Source: Saturnia japonica (lineage: Eukaryota > Arthropoda > Insecta > Lepidoptera > Saturniidae). From it: DNA of 64,000 bases. The DNA lies in contig CM065318.1 of NCBI GenBank assembly GCA_033032175.1, positions 11,656,001-11,720,000 of the forward strand, given 5' to 3'. The notes beneath the pieces are model-generated. The model worked only from the letters and a program-made list of their open reading frames with translations, made no database searches and was not told where the DNA came from. The position numbers were made by a program, and so were the translations under genes. Positions 29,701-39,800 of this stretch are shown piece by piece (the first letter of the stretch is position 1; each line of letters opens with the position of its first letter).

Positions 29701-32700
29701 CAAGTAGGAACGGAAGATATGACGATCGAGGAATATATGAGCATAAGAGAGTGGCTGGTGAGCGATCCGAAACCTAGCCAAGGAACAACAGTATGGCGCA
29801 CGCTGTGGCGAGACTCCGCAGGTCCTGCTCGATCACTCTGCGAAAGATTGAGGCTTGTGCTGGAGCCAACTGGCCGCTCTCGACGAGCTGGTAATATTTT
29901 TATACTCGATCGCATAAATAAACATTAACACAGAAAAAAATGCAATTTTTACAAACCACGACGATAACAAAACAGTGTCACGAATAGGTGGAAAGAGAAA
30001 ACAAAGACTAATCACAACTTATATTAGCAGTTTTGGGGTTTTGACCAAAATATAGCGGCTTCATGTTCAAAGGTTCTCAGAGCTTCTAGTTTAAGAATAC
30101 CATCAAATATTTTATTTTCTATTATGCACTCATAGTGGGGAAACAATGAAATATAAAATTTCAATATAAAAATCGAATAGAATTATTAAATTATTGTTAA
30201 AAAAAAGTTTGTGTATCAACGCCGACGCACGACTGGAATTTACTCCGCAGAGTCTGGCCATCGAAAGCTGTCCCTAGAAAACGGCGGCAATTTAAAAAAT
30301 CCGAAGCTGTTAACGCTAAATAAACTCAACATAAACGTAGTTGATACTGTGGCGATTGAACTAAAGACTATTTGTTGCGTTCAGTCCCCACAGTATTAAC
30401 TACGTTTACGCTGAGTTTATTTGGCGTTAACAGCTTCGGATTTTTTTAAATTGCCGCCGTTTTCTAGGGACAGCTTTCGATGGCCAGACTCTAAATGTAC
30501 GATTGTCATGGACTAAATAGAAATAATAATAAAAATCGCGCCATCTTTCAGTAAATATAGTTAAAAAAAATCTGTACGTATATTTGAAGTAATTAAACGA
30601 ATAAATTAATTCTTGCATTTATTACTAGATGGCGCATAAATCTGATATTGACTTAAATATGACCTTTGAGAAAACGCTTTTTATAAATTTCACTCATAAA
30701 ATATCCATAGAGGTATATGAAAATCGAATTTTTAATGAGTAAAACCAAATAAATATTTAATTACTTTTTCAATATTTATTTGCTTTATTTATTTGCCCGT
30801 TAAGAATATATTTTGTTTATTCAAAGTTGATATATGTTATATTATTAACTATCACATTAAATAAATTATTAGAATTAACCAACAATACATCTGAAATAAT
30901 AAAAACGTTTCTTATACTATAATAGACAGATCAGCAATCCATCGTTGGACGTCACTCTCTGCAAGCTGCAAGCCTCCAGGCAGCTACACTGGCAGATCTC
31001 GAAATGCAATAAAGTGACATATGAAATAATTTTTAGAGTAAACCAAATAAGTATTATTATTTTTATATTACTTTCTGTGTGCAAATTTCATTAAAATATG
31101 TTCAGCTGTTTATTGCGTGATTGAGTATAAACATTTCATTTATATATTATGAATTAACACTGGTTAATCTATATTTTAACGTTTTAAATAACTGTCTGAA
31201 TTCCAGGTCATAACTCTATGTGCCAAATTTCATCTCAGCAGTTCAGCTGTATTGCGTGAATGAACAAACAGAAATTTCCATTTTATGATTATTTGGGGTT
31301 TAAACTGTTAATCTATGACTTTTACTTGGTACGTACTGTCTGTAATTCCAGTTCATATGACTATCTATGTGCCAAATTTCATTGATATCTGTTTAGCCGT
31401 TTTTGCGTGATTGAGTAACAAACATCCAAACATACACACTTTCACATTTATTATATTAGTAAGATTCTTTAACTTAGATTTTTTAACCCTATAGTATGTA
31501 ATATTGGTTGTATTTTGCGTGATATAGTTTGGTTGCTGTGCATATATGAAGTGGATATAAATATAAAGCGGAAAACATGCATTTTAGGATATCATAAAAA
31601 CCCCTAGATAGTTCTGCTAAGAGAGCCACCATCTTATCAGAAGACCCCACTTTGTTTATATAAGAAGATTTTACGAAGGTTTAAAATAAGTGTATTATAA
31701 AATTTTACGAAAGCTTAAAAACATTGACACTGGCGAATGTTTTTTGCGGCGCTAAAACAAGAGGAAGAAGAAGTCACTGTAACTGAGTTATCACCATATG
31801 CATGGTGATTGCGACCTGATAAGGCACGGACTATTGACCCGCTTGTTTACTCTATATACATGGGCTAATACACTTATATAACAGCTTTGACAGTATGAGT
31901 TTTATTAACGCAGTGTTAATGTTTTAAGGTGATTTCCGCACCGGTCGCGCGATTAACATGCGTCGTGTCATACCGTACATCGCGTCTCACTTCCGCAAGG
32001 ACCGCATCTGGTTGCGTCGTACAAAGCCAGCCAAGCGCGAGTACAAGATCGCTATAGCGGTCGATGATTCCAGTTCGATGTCCGACAACAGGAGCAAAGA
32101 GTTGGCATTCGAAAGTTTAGCACTCGTTTCTCAGGTAACATTTAAATAATTTAAAAAAAAGCGCGTTTTTTTTCACAAATAAAACACCTTATAATACATA
32201 ATACACCTTATAATATATGAAATGGATCTAAAACGCGGCTTACTTTTTAATTAAAAATCTCTATTACAAACATGTATTATATAATTTTTATTTTTAACAA
32301 GTAGGTGGATTCAAACATTTTCTTGAAATGGTACAACTATTATATAAAAATTAGGAATCGTATTAGTTATCGTATAAAGTCATGGAAATAAGTTTACGCT
32401 CACTGACCTCGAAATGTCCCTTGAAATGAACTGCCCCTTTGTACTCGCATACAAAAGCGCAAAAGAGAGAACGCTATATTAACTATTCAGTGAATAGAGA
32501 AAAAAAATTGCATTGCAGTTAGGACAATAAAAAAATATGATTGTAGAGGTTTTTTATATTCAAAAGAATGAAAAACCTGTTTAAATTTCAATGAAACATG
32601 TTCACGTAAAGTATATATTTTATAGGCTCTCAACCTTCTCGAGTCCGGAGACCTCGCAGTCCTAAGTTTCGGCGAGAAACCGAATCTACTCCATCCATTT

Positions 32701-33826
32701 ACCGAACAGTTTTCGGAGCATTCCGGTTCGAAGATTCTAGAACAGCTTCGTTTCGAACAGAAAAAGACAAAGATCGCTCAACTGTTGGACTTCTGTTCAG
32801 TTTTGTTTGAGGAGCAAACTGTGAAAAGCGATGCATTGAATGCAAAGTTGTTGATGATAGTCAGCGACGGTAGAGGTATTTTCTCCGAAGGGGAGACGCG
32901 GGTTCTGCAATCTGTTAGAAGAGCTAGACAGCAAGGAATATTTTTAGTATATGTTATCATCGATAATCCAGATAATAAGGTAATAATATTTTGTTTCCTT
33001 ATTGATTATTTTGTGCGTTTCTTTGATTTGATCTTATCTATGGCAGACCATATAATTTATATCCAGGGCGTGATTATCTGCCTCATTAGCCTAGTAGTCG
33101 TAAGCGCGACTGCTATGCTCGAGGTCCTCGGTTTGATACCCAAGTCAAGCAAAGTGTTATTGGGTTTTTATATGAAATTCTCAGTAGCACCTCAAAGTTT
33201 CGCTTTGTGCCGAATTAATGGCGATAGGCTCGCTATTACATGGGACCTAAAAACATAACCGGCGAACTGTGGATGTACATTAGTACGCCTCTGCCTAACC
33301 CTTCGAGGATACAGGCGTGATGGTATGATATGTTTATGCGTGACTATGTTATTGCTACCAGGACAATTGTTGATATGTTCTTTGAAAAAAAAAAAACTCT
33401 TAATTCTCAATGAAAATTAATGATTCAGACATAATTTAATGTTTTCAGTTAAAAATTATTAAAACAATTTTTCATTGAGAATGCCATCTAGTAATAATAT
33501 ATCGGAGGCGCTATCTGTTAACATAAAATAACATGACAGGGTGTTAGATTTTTTTACAACATACGAAATATCCGCACGAGTCGGCTAGTTTGCGTATTTG
33601 TTAGCCTACTTTACAATGCATAATTATTTTCTTCCAGGATTCAATAATGGATATTCGACGACCTATACTAGATCCAGCGACTAACTCCCTAGTCAGGTTC
33701 GAGTCTTATTTAGACTCCTTTCCGTTCCCGTTCTACTTAATATTAAGAGACATGGCTGCTTTACCTAATGTGTTGGGCGACGCTCTAAGGCAATGGTTTG
33801 AATTAGCCGCAAACACTTCTAGCTAA
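1..33826 (+). CDS. MDN1: Midasin (MDN1/Rea1), 5'-truncated by window edge
   Basis: Giant dynein-like AAA+ ATPase that uses ATP to strip assembly factors (Ytm1/WDR12, Rsa4/NLE1) from pre-60S ribosomes in nucleolus and nucleoplasm; this role is family knowledge. I placed 35 exons, all GT-AG, with phases that match throughout: 1-1123, 1312-1477, 1682-3986, 4093-5821, 6271-7907, 8505-8716, 9868-10000, 10747-11356, 11937-12442, 13335-13511, 13786-14210, 15692-15831, 16308-16534, 17027-17244, 17911-18128, 18940-19110, 20090-20290, 20863-21080, 22065-22227, 22498-23645, 23977-24106, 24214-24343, 25303-25381, 25736-25958, 26351-26452, 26586-26762, 26843-27181, 27504-27681, 28209-28360, 28847-28972, 29050-29234, 29688-29890, 31929-32134, 32626-32979, 33638-33826. 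That is 14,500 nt, about 4,830 codons; human midasin has about 5,600 residues, so AAA1 and the start codon lie upstream. Exon 5 contains a one-base frame disruption. The first exon may begin before base 1, or at an AG at base 19. Confidence 0.95.
6271..23645 (+). CDS. MDN1: Midasin linker/stem region (exons 5-20)
   Basis: Sixteen exons encode the long, mostly alpha-helical linker that rises from the AAA ring and carries the C-terminal domains. Exon 5 (6271-7907) is joined to exon 4 in phase 1; exon 20 (22498-23645) is the longest of the later ones. Recognisable conserved patches include a YHSPWVSETRQC stretch in exon 12, SFPVTSPISRFLTGLE and INWRKLE in exon 13, and IERCKGFSAQLL in exon 19, all of which I match from memory to human midasin. 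No catalytic motif is expected here. The open frame breaks once, in exon 5 near 7726-7781; every other junction keeps frame. Introns are 0.1-1.9 kb and AT-rich; several carry transposon remnants that are listed separately. Confidence 0.9.
7965..8205 (+). repeat. RTE-type LINE 3' tail fragment in midasin intron 5
   Basis: A broken reading frame resembles the C-terminal end of lepidopteran RTE-clade reverse transcriptases: WYGHVMKRDES early on, then a degraded region, then WKKKTC near the end, followed by a TAAG-type tail (cctacttaagtaggataagg). Several stops interrupt it. It is a dead 5'-truncated insertion, typical for a LINE, between exons 5 and 6. Confidence 0.6.
8717..9867. other. Midasin intron 6, no recognised element
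   Basis: AT-rich intron of 1,151 bases with a GTATGT donor and a TTTTAG acceptor. I see no open frame of note, no terminal repeats and no match to the repeat families seen elsewhere in the window. Confidence 0.4.
14261..15537 (+). mobile_element. Degenerate mariner element in midasin intron 11
   Basis: A complete-length (1,277 bp) mariner relic. Its terminal inverted repeats are about 28 bp and start GGTCTTTA on both ends, with three mismatches by my count: left 14261-14288, right 15510-15537. It is flanked by the TA dinucleotides expected of a Tc1/mariner insertion (14259-14260 and 15538-15539). The transposase inside is broken (see separate entry). It lies in the same orientation as the host gene, between exons 11 and 12, and does not touch their splice sites. 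Confidence 0.9.
14448..15463 (+). pseudogene. Mariner transposase pseudogene (D,D34D)
   Basis: Reading starts at ATG 14448 with MDTLKIRVIMEYEYRRG, the N-terminal helix-turn-helix region of mariner transposases. A frameshift near 14640 and another near 15215 break the frame, and an in-frame TAG follows at about 15291. The catalytic pieces are still visible: TCDEKW for the first Asp, LLLHDNARPHTA for the second, and PDLAPTDYYF for the third in the shifted frame. I count 34 residues between the second and third Asp, the classical mariner spacing. It cannot encode an active enzyme. Confidence 0.88.
16590..16930. other. Midasin intron 13 sequence, higher GC, unclassified
   Basis: This part of the intron between exons 13 and 14 is less AT-rich than its neighbours and looks like an old insertion, but I see no terminal repeats, tail or coding motif that would name it. 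Confidence 0.25.
17336..17500 (+). repeat. Non-LTR retrotransposon tail-like repeat, midasin intron 14
   Basis: The stretch with 'tacctccaccctacagaa', 'ctcattgggattgaagggttcaa' and 'tgtatgcttgttaccc' matches the 3' tails of lepidopteran non-LTR elements that end in GCCGTACGCTTGTTTGCC. A better preserved relative lies at 41,480-41,720. Confidence 0.4.
18225..18420 (+). repeat. Dispersed lepidopteran repeat, copy 1 (intron 15)
   Basis: Shares with 20,330-20,470 the block 'ttaattccaaactaa...atggtaactaaac', then CTCAC(T/C)A stretches. I know this motif as a common interspersed repeat of moth genomes; its class is not clear to me. Confidence 0.4.
20330..20470 (+). repeat. Dispersed lepidopteran repeat, copy 2 (intron 17)
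   Basis: Same family and orientation as 18,225-18,420, with the shared 'ttaattctaaactaaa...atggtaactaaac' block. It lies just after midasin exon 17. Confidence 0.4.
21081..22064. other. Midasin intron 18, unclassified sequence
   Basis: A 984-base intron. The part 21,240-21,840 is less AT-rich and looks like one or two old insertions, but no terminal repeats or coding motifs could be assigned. Confidence 0.3.
23977..29234 (+). CDS. MDN1: Midasin acidic Asp/Glu-rich region (exons 21-31)
   Basis: Eleven short exons encode a low-complexity, strongly acidic stretch rich in Glu, Asp, Lys and Gln, the flexible tether that lets the MIDAS domain swing onto the AAA ring in Rea1/midasin. Anchors that fix the alignment are GEGEGKKDVSERI in exon 21, INMSEDFD in exon 22, KLDQQIWGSEDEED across exons 23-24, IDPYHGNEQ in exon 25 and NKPGQTDQERTLG across exons 28-29. 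Exons 25, 26, 27 and 30 (102, 177, 339 and 126 nt) start and end in phase 0, so each could be skipped without breaking frame. Exon 22 uses a weaker donor (GTGATC at 24344), exon 26 uses GTTCAG (26763). The composition means exon borders here rest on splice sites and phase more than on conservation. Confidence 0.88.
24516..25125. mobile_element. Harbinger-like MITE in midasin intron 22
   Basis: A 610-bp non-coding element with 25-bp terminal inverted repeats that start GGGG(C/A)CATCCATAAATTACG; 24 of 25 bases match between ends. It is flanked on both sides by TAA (24513-24515, 25126-25128), a three-base target duplication as made by PIF/Harbinger transposases. There is no open frame inside, so it would need a transposase from elsewhere. 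The class is inferred from the duplication length only. Confidence 0.75.
29688..33826 (+). CDS. MDN1: Midasin C-terminal MIDAS domain (exons 32-35)
   Basis: The last four exons encode the von Willebrand A-type MIDAS domain, which binds the UBL domains of Ytm1/WDR12 and Rsa4/NLE1 through a metal ion. Exon 33 (31929-32134) carries the metal motif DDSSSM, the D-x-S-x-S signature, after a highly conserved MRRVIPYIASHFRKDRIWLR block. Exon 34 (32626-32979) supplies LAVLSFGE and the second metal-side loop MIVSDGRGIF. Exon 35 (33638-33826) ends with FPFPFYLILRDMAALP and GDALRQWFELA, then TAA at 33824-33826. Exon 33 is visibly more GC-rich than its surroundings. The intron between exons 32 and 33 (29,891-31,928) is the longest in the gene part seen here and is full of repeats. 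Confidence 0.94.
30249..30492. repeat. Long near-perfect inverted repeat (hairpin) in midasin intron 32
   Basis: Left arm 30249-30352 and right arm 30388-30492 are reverse complements over about 104 bases, with four substitutions and one single-base length difference in a run of A. The loop is only 35 bases (30353-30387). The transcribed intron would fold into a very stable stem. I see no target-site duplication outside the arms and no open frame. It could be a fold-back transposon or a long-hairpin RNA source. Confidence 0.9.
31060..31465 (+). repeat. Three diverged tandem units, retrotransposon-like tail
   Basis: A unit with 'gccaaatttcat...ttcagc(t/c)gt...gcgtgattgagtaacaaac' recurs at about 31,076, 31,214 and 31,369, a period near 140-155 bases. 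The last unit ends 'cacatttattatattagtaag', an end that I know from common lepidopteran retroelement tails. It lies in the long intron between midasin exons 32 and 33. Confidence 0.5.
31488..31785 (+). repeat. Unclassified two-copy repeat, copy 1
   Basis: Closely resembles 56,058-56,330 in the same orientation over the whole length, including 'atgtaatattgg', 'gagccaccatctt' and 'aaaaacattgacactggc'. No terminal repeats or coding potential are apparent; it ends in an A/G-rich 'aagaggaagaagaagtc' stretch, which may be a SINE-type tail. Confidence 0.6.
33040..33340 (+). repeat. Bm1-like SINE in midasin intron 34
   Basis: Contains the sequence that I associate with the Bm1 SINE family of Bombyx: 'atggcgataggctcgc', 'attacatgggacctaa', 'cattagtacgcctctgcc'. 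A B-box-like GGTTTGATACCC near 33,130 suggests a tRNA-type promoter head. The second copy is at 59,303-59,550. It sits between the two exons that encode the core of the MIDAS domain. Confidence 0.75.
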
Positions 33827-33877
33827 AATCGCCTTCAAGTATTTACTGTAATTAATTAGGATCTGAGTCTATAAAAA

Positions 33878-33887
33878 AATAAATAAA
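33878..33887 (+). terminator. Midasin poly(A) signals
   Basis: Two overlapping AATAAA hexamers lie about 52-61 bases after the midasin stop codon, in the expected place for 3' end formation. No transcript evidence is available here. Confidence 0.5.
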
Positions 33888-34094
33888 ATGGACAGTAAAA
33901 ATATTTATAGAGATTTTTTTTTATATAACTAATTGTAAGTAGAAAATATTGTTCATGTTGAATAATAAAGTGATATTATATAATAAATAAGTGATAGTAT
34001 ATTCGAACTAGCCAAGTTAGACCTTAGGCATCAATATATTATCCTGAGTTATAAGAAGAAATTATATTTTAAGTTGTTATAAATAAATTTCAGG

Positions 34095-34266
34095 AGTGAC
34101 CATTGAACTTGGCACCCATTTAGATCTCACTCCTTTTGTCGTTGAAGTCGACAACCAAGGCATATATCATAATATTGAACTTGGCTCTCATTTCACATTT
34201 AGGTTTTTAATGGGATTCATTACTACACAATATGGTTATTACACAGTACAAGTAACAGAATTGTAA
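34095..34266 (+). other. Short open stretch with repeated motif downstream of midasin
   Basis: After a splice-acceptor-like TTTCAG at about 34,093 a frame stays open for about 57 codons to TAA at 34,264-34,266. It contains the phrase IELG(T/S)H twice, about 29 codons apart. I do not recognise a family. It could be a transposon fragment or chance; no start codon or donor supports a gene. Confidence 0.25.
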
Positions 34267-35934
34267 TTTCTTTGAAACTCTTATTTGTAAGTATGTATCA
34301 ATGGGTATAAAGTTCGTAATGTGAAATTTTAGTATGTTTTATTTGAAACAGTATTACTCTCTGTAAAAATAACTGCTTAGCACATAAACAATTAAAAATG
34401 AATACCTTTTCTTCCTAATACTCTATTCGTCTTTTTGCGCATGCGTATTATTACTTATATTGCACTCGTCTAGATATCTCTATGTTTATAGCATAGATTT
34501 TTCTTTTTGTCTCTGGCCAAGTATATTTTTCGTGTTTTGTTGTTACACCAGAATTGATCCTTAGAGTTTCACTTTAAAAACATCGCAATTATAATAAAGA
34601 AGCAAGTATTTTTTTAATTATGGCACCTGATAGCCTAACTTGAAATCCATAAAAAGACAACATAGTTATTTATAAGTATTATTTTTTAACTCTCAGTTCG
34701 AATATGTTACTTGGACACACATAAGAGGTAAGGTTGAAGTAAAATAACATTTTAAAAATATGATGTATATTTGTCAACTGAAAATTAAACAATATCTTAA
34801 ACATTATATACTTAGAAATATTTTGGGAATTAACAGAAACAAAGCTCGAGTAAATTGTTAACGTTAGGCCTATGTTACTCGACATCAAATAAATAAACGT
34901 GACTTTATACTTAGACCGAAATCCGCCAACGTACAACTTCTCATAGCTATAATAATTATACCTAACCATTTTTTAAATATTGTGTTTCTAATAGAAACCA
35001 AATACATCACTTACGAATCTCCTAATACCTACATTGCTAATATACATACACAGTAAATCAGTTTACAAGAAACATACAATATATAATATGTGATGCTAAT
35101 AATATTTTATCAAAACTCAATACACGCAAATATACAGCCCGCTATTATTGTTCACGTCAACGTCACAACGAAAATTATTTGTTTAGTTTGTGAAATTTTT
35201 TACTTATCATGTGTGTTACGTACGGAACTCCGTAATCGTAACAAATTATCGGATATCCTAAATAAAAATATCCGAATCGATAACAGTATCGCATATAAAT
35301 GTTTCAAAATAATGCCAGATAGGGACGAATTCAAATACTACACTGTATGTCGGGTACCAAAACAGACTATTTAAAAATACAATTATATAAAATTAATCTG
35401 AAACTATCGGATATCTAAAATAATTTTTTATCCGCATCCATAACCGAAACCGATTTAAAACTCTTTAAGATATCCGAAATTTCATATACAAAATATTCCT
35501 GATTTATATTCATAATAACGAAGACATGTGTACCGTTCATATCAATGGAATGTTGACTACATAATAAATGAAATATTGTCTTACGTCTTTCGTAAACTGA
35601 TTCGCAATAATCAACACGTGTATACCAAAATATAAACTATTACAGTTTGCAATAAAACAGGCTAAATGTATATTATATATTGACATAACTTTATTTAATC
35701 CTAAACTTTTGTTAGAACCATGATATAATGTCTTACAATCGAGTAATAATAAATATGATAAATTAAACAAAGAAAAACATGCCCCGTCAGTTCACATTTG
35801 AGCTAATTTTAAAGCTGTTTAATAAACCAATGTACGAATCCATAATTATTGTGATCAAATAAATTAGGAAAAAGCAATGGAACTTTCGTTGTCCATATCC
35901 AACTATTAGCTTGAATTAAAAGTGTTCTCTTAGA
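34267..35934. other. Intergenic sequence between midasin and phafin 3' ends
   Basis: AT-rich sequence with no coding signal. Short open frames here (e.g. at 35,090) have no family motif and low-complexity AT-driven composition. 'cggatatc(c/t)' repeats near 35,250-35,480 are unassigned. Confidence 0.35.
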
Positions 35935-36445
35935 ACTAGCGCGCATGAGGTGTTTTTGTCACCGTGGCAAAAAGTTTTTGTCACATCATCGAAGGAGTGC
36001 TCACACAAAGGATGACATTCAATATTTAAAAAAAAATCCAAGCTTATTTGTCAATGTGGGTTTTGTAGAGATGGCCATTATCTGCAAACGCATGAGGCGA
36101 AAGAAAAACATCCTAAAAAAGAATACTGGGTAATCCTTTGGAGTGACAGACAAAAAAGGGGAAAGTTTTCATTAAATTCAGCAACGTCAAAATAATTTTT
36201 ACTGCGCATTTTACATGCATTAACATACAACAATACGAACATGATATTGTCTATCCTAGCTGAAGAAAGACTCGCAAAGTGAATACAAAAACAAATAGTG
36301 ACAGTTTTGTCACCATTGCACGCGCGGCTATTAAAACCAAGCACCGCAGTGACTGTTTTGCGTGTTGTCATTGGCTTGTTTACGAATCGACAAACAATAG
36401 TGTCACTCAGCTATCACGGTGACAAAAATCACCAGTACGCGCTAG
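35935..36445. mobile_element. MITE with 8-bp target duplication
   Basis: A 511-bp non-coding element. The terminal inverted repeats run about 31 bp, share CTAGCGCG at the outside and TTTTTGTCACCGTG further in. The flanks carry the 8-bp duplication CTCTTAGA (35927-35934 and 36446-36453). Eight-base duplications point to a hAT- or P-type transposase; the terminal bases do not settle which. It lies about 400 bases beyond the phafin stop codon, possibly within its 3' UTR. Confidence 0.75.
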
Positions 36446-36851
36446 CTCTTAGACTTTTGTATGTAAATATTTTATTTAGCATTGATTTTAAGTTTACTTT
36501 ATAAAATACAAGGCCATCGTTGGTAAGTGTCTGAAATTTATTTATTGAAAATAATATATTAACATAATTAGTATATCTGTTGCCACTGGACAAATAGTGA
36601 TAATTTAAAAAATAAAAAGTTGGCATTACTTTGAATTATATTTTTAAATCTTATTATGTAATTGAATTTGGGTAAGTACTACCAGGACATATAAATTGCG
36701 ATACAATATATATATAAAAGTTATTACTATTTGACCAGGAACCGCAGATATGCATTGTTATTTTTACCTTAACCAGTAGAAGAGTTCGAAATCGTATAAA
36801 ATATAATTTTTCATAAACCTGTATTTGGAGGGTGGTCTCATCGCGAGCTTC

Positions 36852-39800
36852 TCACTTGGAGTCCTTGGACGAATGGTTGTTGGTCTCTTCAGTCTTATCA
36901 CTGTCGCCGTAGAACTTTGGCTGCAATTATGTTTATTATTATATAGATTTACCAACGACAAGTACATTATCGCAATTTTATTGTGCTTTGGCCAAAATCA
37001 AATTTGTTACTTTTTATAGGTTTAGCGTTTAAGTGACGGTGAGGCACGCTAAGCCAAGTGGGAGGACTGACTCTCAAGTGCAGCTGCCGGAACACACCTA
37101 TACATGCTTGGCGACAGATTTCCAACTGAATGGTGTGGTGGCTAACCAGGCGAACATCAAAAAATACCCAAGAACCATGCTATAGTTTCATTACGTCGTT
37201 TTCCTTTACCAAAAGCTCAGGCTCATTGCAGAGATTCGAACTAAATTCATATCGAGCTGTGTTCGTACAAGCTACGACTGAGATATCTTTGCTTCAAAAC
37301 TTGTATCTATAATATATAGCAAAAACAGCTTCAAGAATAATGGGTCACAAAAAGGGATGAGTAGAGAAAACAACACAACAAACAAATTAGTGGAATTTAA
37401 TGCGATTACAAAAATGACATTGCAATTAAACTCTGATGACGATGAAATACAAAATTTTGCTTGATTAAATTTTCATATGCACCTTTAACTACCATGTGAG
37501 AGATGACTTACTTAAACTAATCATTGATCAAGCAAAACTTGTCCGAAACCGAACAAAAAAATATTTATCAATGAGCAAAGTAAAGTCTTTTTAAGATAAC
37601 AATACTATGATTAAACCAATGCTATGAGCACACATCAAAAATATAAACACAACTTTTATATTATTTAAAAGCATGACATAATCGCATCTAGCATTAGACT
37701 TACTATGAACTATACTGTAGTAACTTTATTTCTGATTCCATTATTGACACCGTTATAACTTGTAAAACCCTAGAAACAAATGATTTCTTATCTATCATTG
37801 CTATCACATGTTAAATACTATCTATCTAATAAAAGTTCTATTTAATACATAGCTTAAATTGGTGGGTATAGAAACATGAATTTTTTTACAGGAGTTGAAC
37901 ACTTAAAAAGGAATTTTAAATTTCATCCCCTAAGAGGATAAAATACGGGGTTAAAAATAGGATGATTATTGACAGATTACCGATAAGATATCCCACCAGC
38001 TCACGCCTTATTGAATCATTGTCTGTCATCCCATTTAGCTATACTAAAATGCATAAGCAAATAATTCTTCAAGACAAAGCTGACTTTTAGACCAATTTGC
38101 ATGGCATTTATTTCGAAATAATCACAATCACACACAATACCACACCCTCACAAAGAGTACCTAAATTAATTCATTCATCACCTCTCTTAATTTGTGACTT
38201 GTTAATATCAAAAATCCGTTTGCACTTTTTTGTAGCTACCTCCTCCGTCATTGCCATAGATAGATAAACTCACAGCTACCTAAAAGAGTCGCAAGGTTTT
38301 TTTACATTATGATCATTTGACATAAATGAGTATAATATAATTTTTCAAATAATCTATCCTTTTTGTTGTTAGTTAGTGTTGTCATAAGACCTGCTTGATT
38401 CTTTAGCTGAAGTACCTTAACACATAGGATAGGCCCTGCTATAAATCCTGAAATACCGACCGAACTATTGAGAATTGGAACCAAACCATAGGTAATTCAA
38501 AAGTATTACTAATCATGCTTAGGTACATTTAGACATAAATACTCAATTTCATTGTCCATTTATATTTTCTGAAATTTTGGCTTTAACTATTTATCACCTA
38601 AAAGTGTATGACCATCAACATAACTATAACTATAAACTGATTCTTAAAACCGGACATATTACACTAATCTGGACACAACGCTTCAAACCGGGACATGTTC
38701 TAGTGTAGGATGTATGACAGCCCGCCCTAACTTAGGATCAAGTATTGAAAAGATACATCGTCCAGTGTTTTACCTCATCATGATTCTCATCTGCGTTGAT
38801 ACGATCATCTTCATCATCGCTATCTTCGTCTACCGAAGAGTCGCCACCTGATCCAGCCGGGTCTGCTTTTACTGAAATATAAAAAGTCCATCATCGCATT
38901 GAGACGAATATTGTGTATAAACTATCACAAAAGTTACCTATATTTTAGATTATTTTTGTATAATTTGCTAGTCTACTCGAGAACAATTTACGCACCATTA
39001 CAAAAAATAAAAAATGTTTATTCAATTTAGGCCCTTAGAGACATATGAACATCAACATACTACAACCGCTTCGGAAAATAACTTAGTCATCGAGAAGAAA
39101 CGGCAAGAGACTCGATCGAGTTTATCAACATTTTTTAAAAAATTGTTTTTACAATACTTAAATTCATATAAAATTCCAAAAAATATCCTATATTAATAAT
39201 ATGCTATCCTATATTTTTATAGGAACACAAACAACTTGCACAGCAGTGCGAGTTATTGTCATTATAAAGTATTGTTTCATTAGAACATATTATTGGTGAA
39301 TTAGAAAGGAAAAGGAATGTGCAGTATTTTTCTTAATATTCAAATGTAAACTCACACCTTTTTTCCTGATCTAAAGTAAGCAGAAACAATTAAAATTCAT
39401 TGTATAACATTACATATTGGTACAACTAATATTATTTATTATAACTTAGGATTTATTTTATACATAGTAATATTATTATATTTCATTTAGATAAATTTAA
39501 TTGTCCTTTTGTATTAAGGAAAACAACAATATGACGCGTTATATTATTTTACCACATTTCATTGTTCTTTTTTCAATCCTTCAATAATTTTACTGAAATC
39601 GTCGTAAAAGTAATAGTTCTTTTTGTAAATAAATTTTAATACTATGCAGAGATGAAGTTACCTTGACACCTTCACTGGCCTTTATCAGAGATTAGAGAAA
39701 AAACTAAATAAGTCAAAATTATTACAGAAAAACAAGTTGGTGATACTTGAAATTAACAAAATAAAATATATCTGAGGTTGATGGTTAAATTGTATGTAAC

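Noticed and set aside
30620..30640. Repeated AGATGGCGC words (29,510; 30,628; 33,485; 44,213)
   Set aside because: Short words frequent in moth repeats; no constant spacing or partner sequence.
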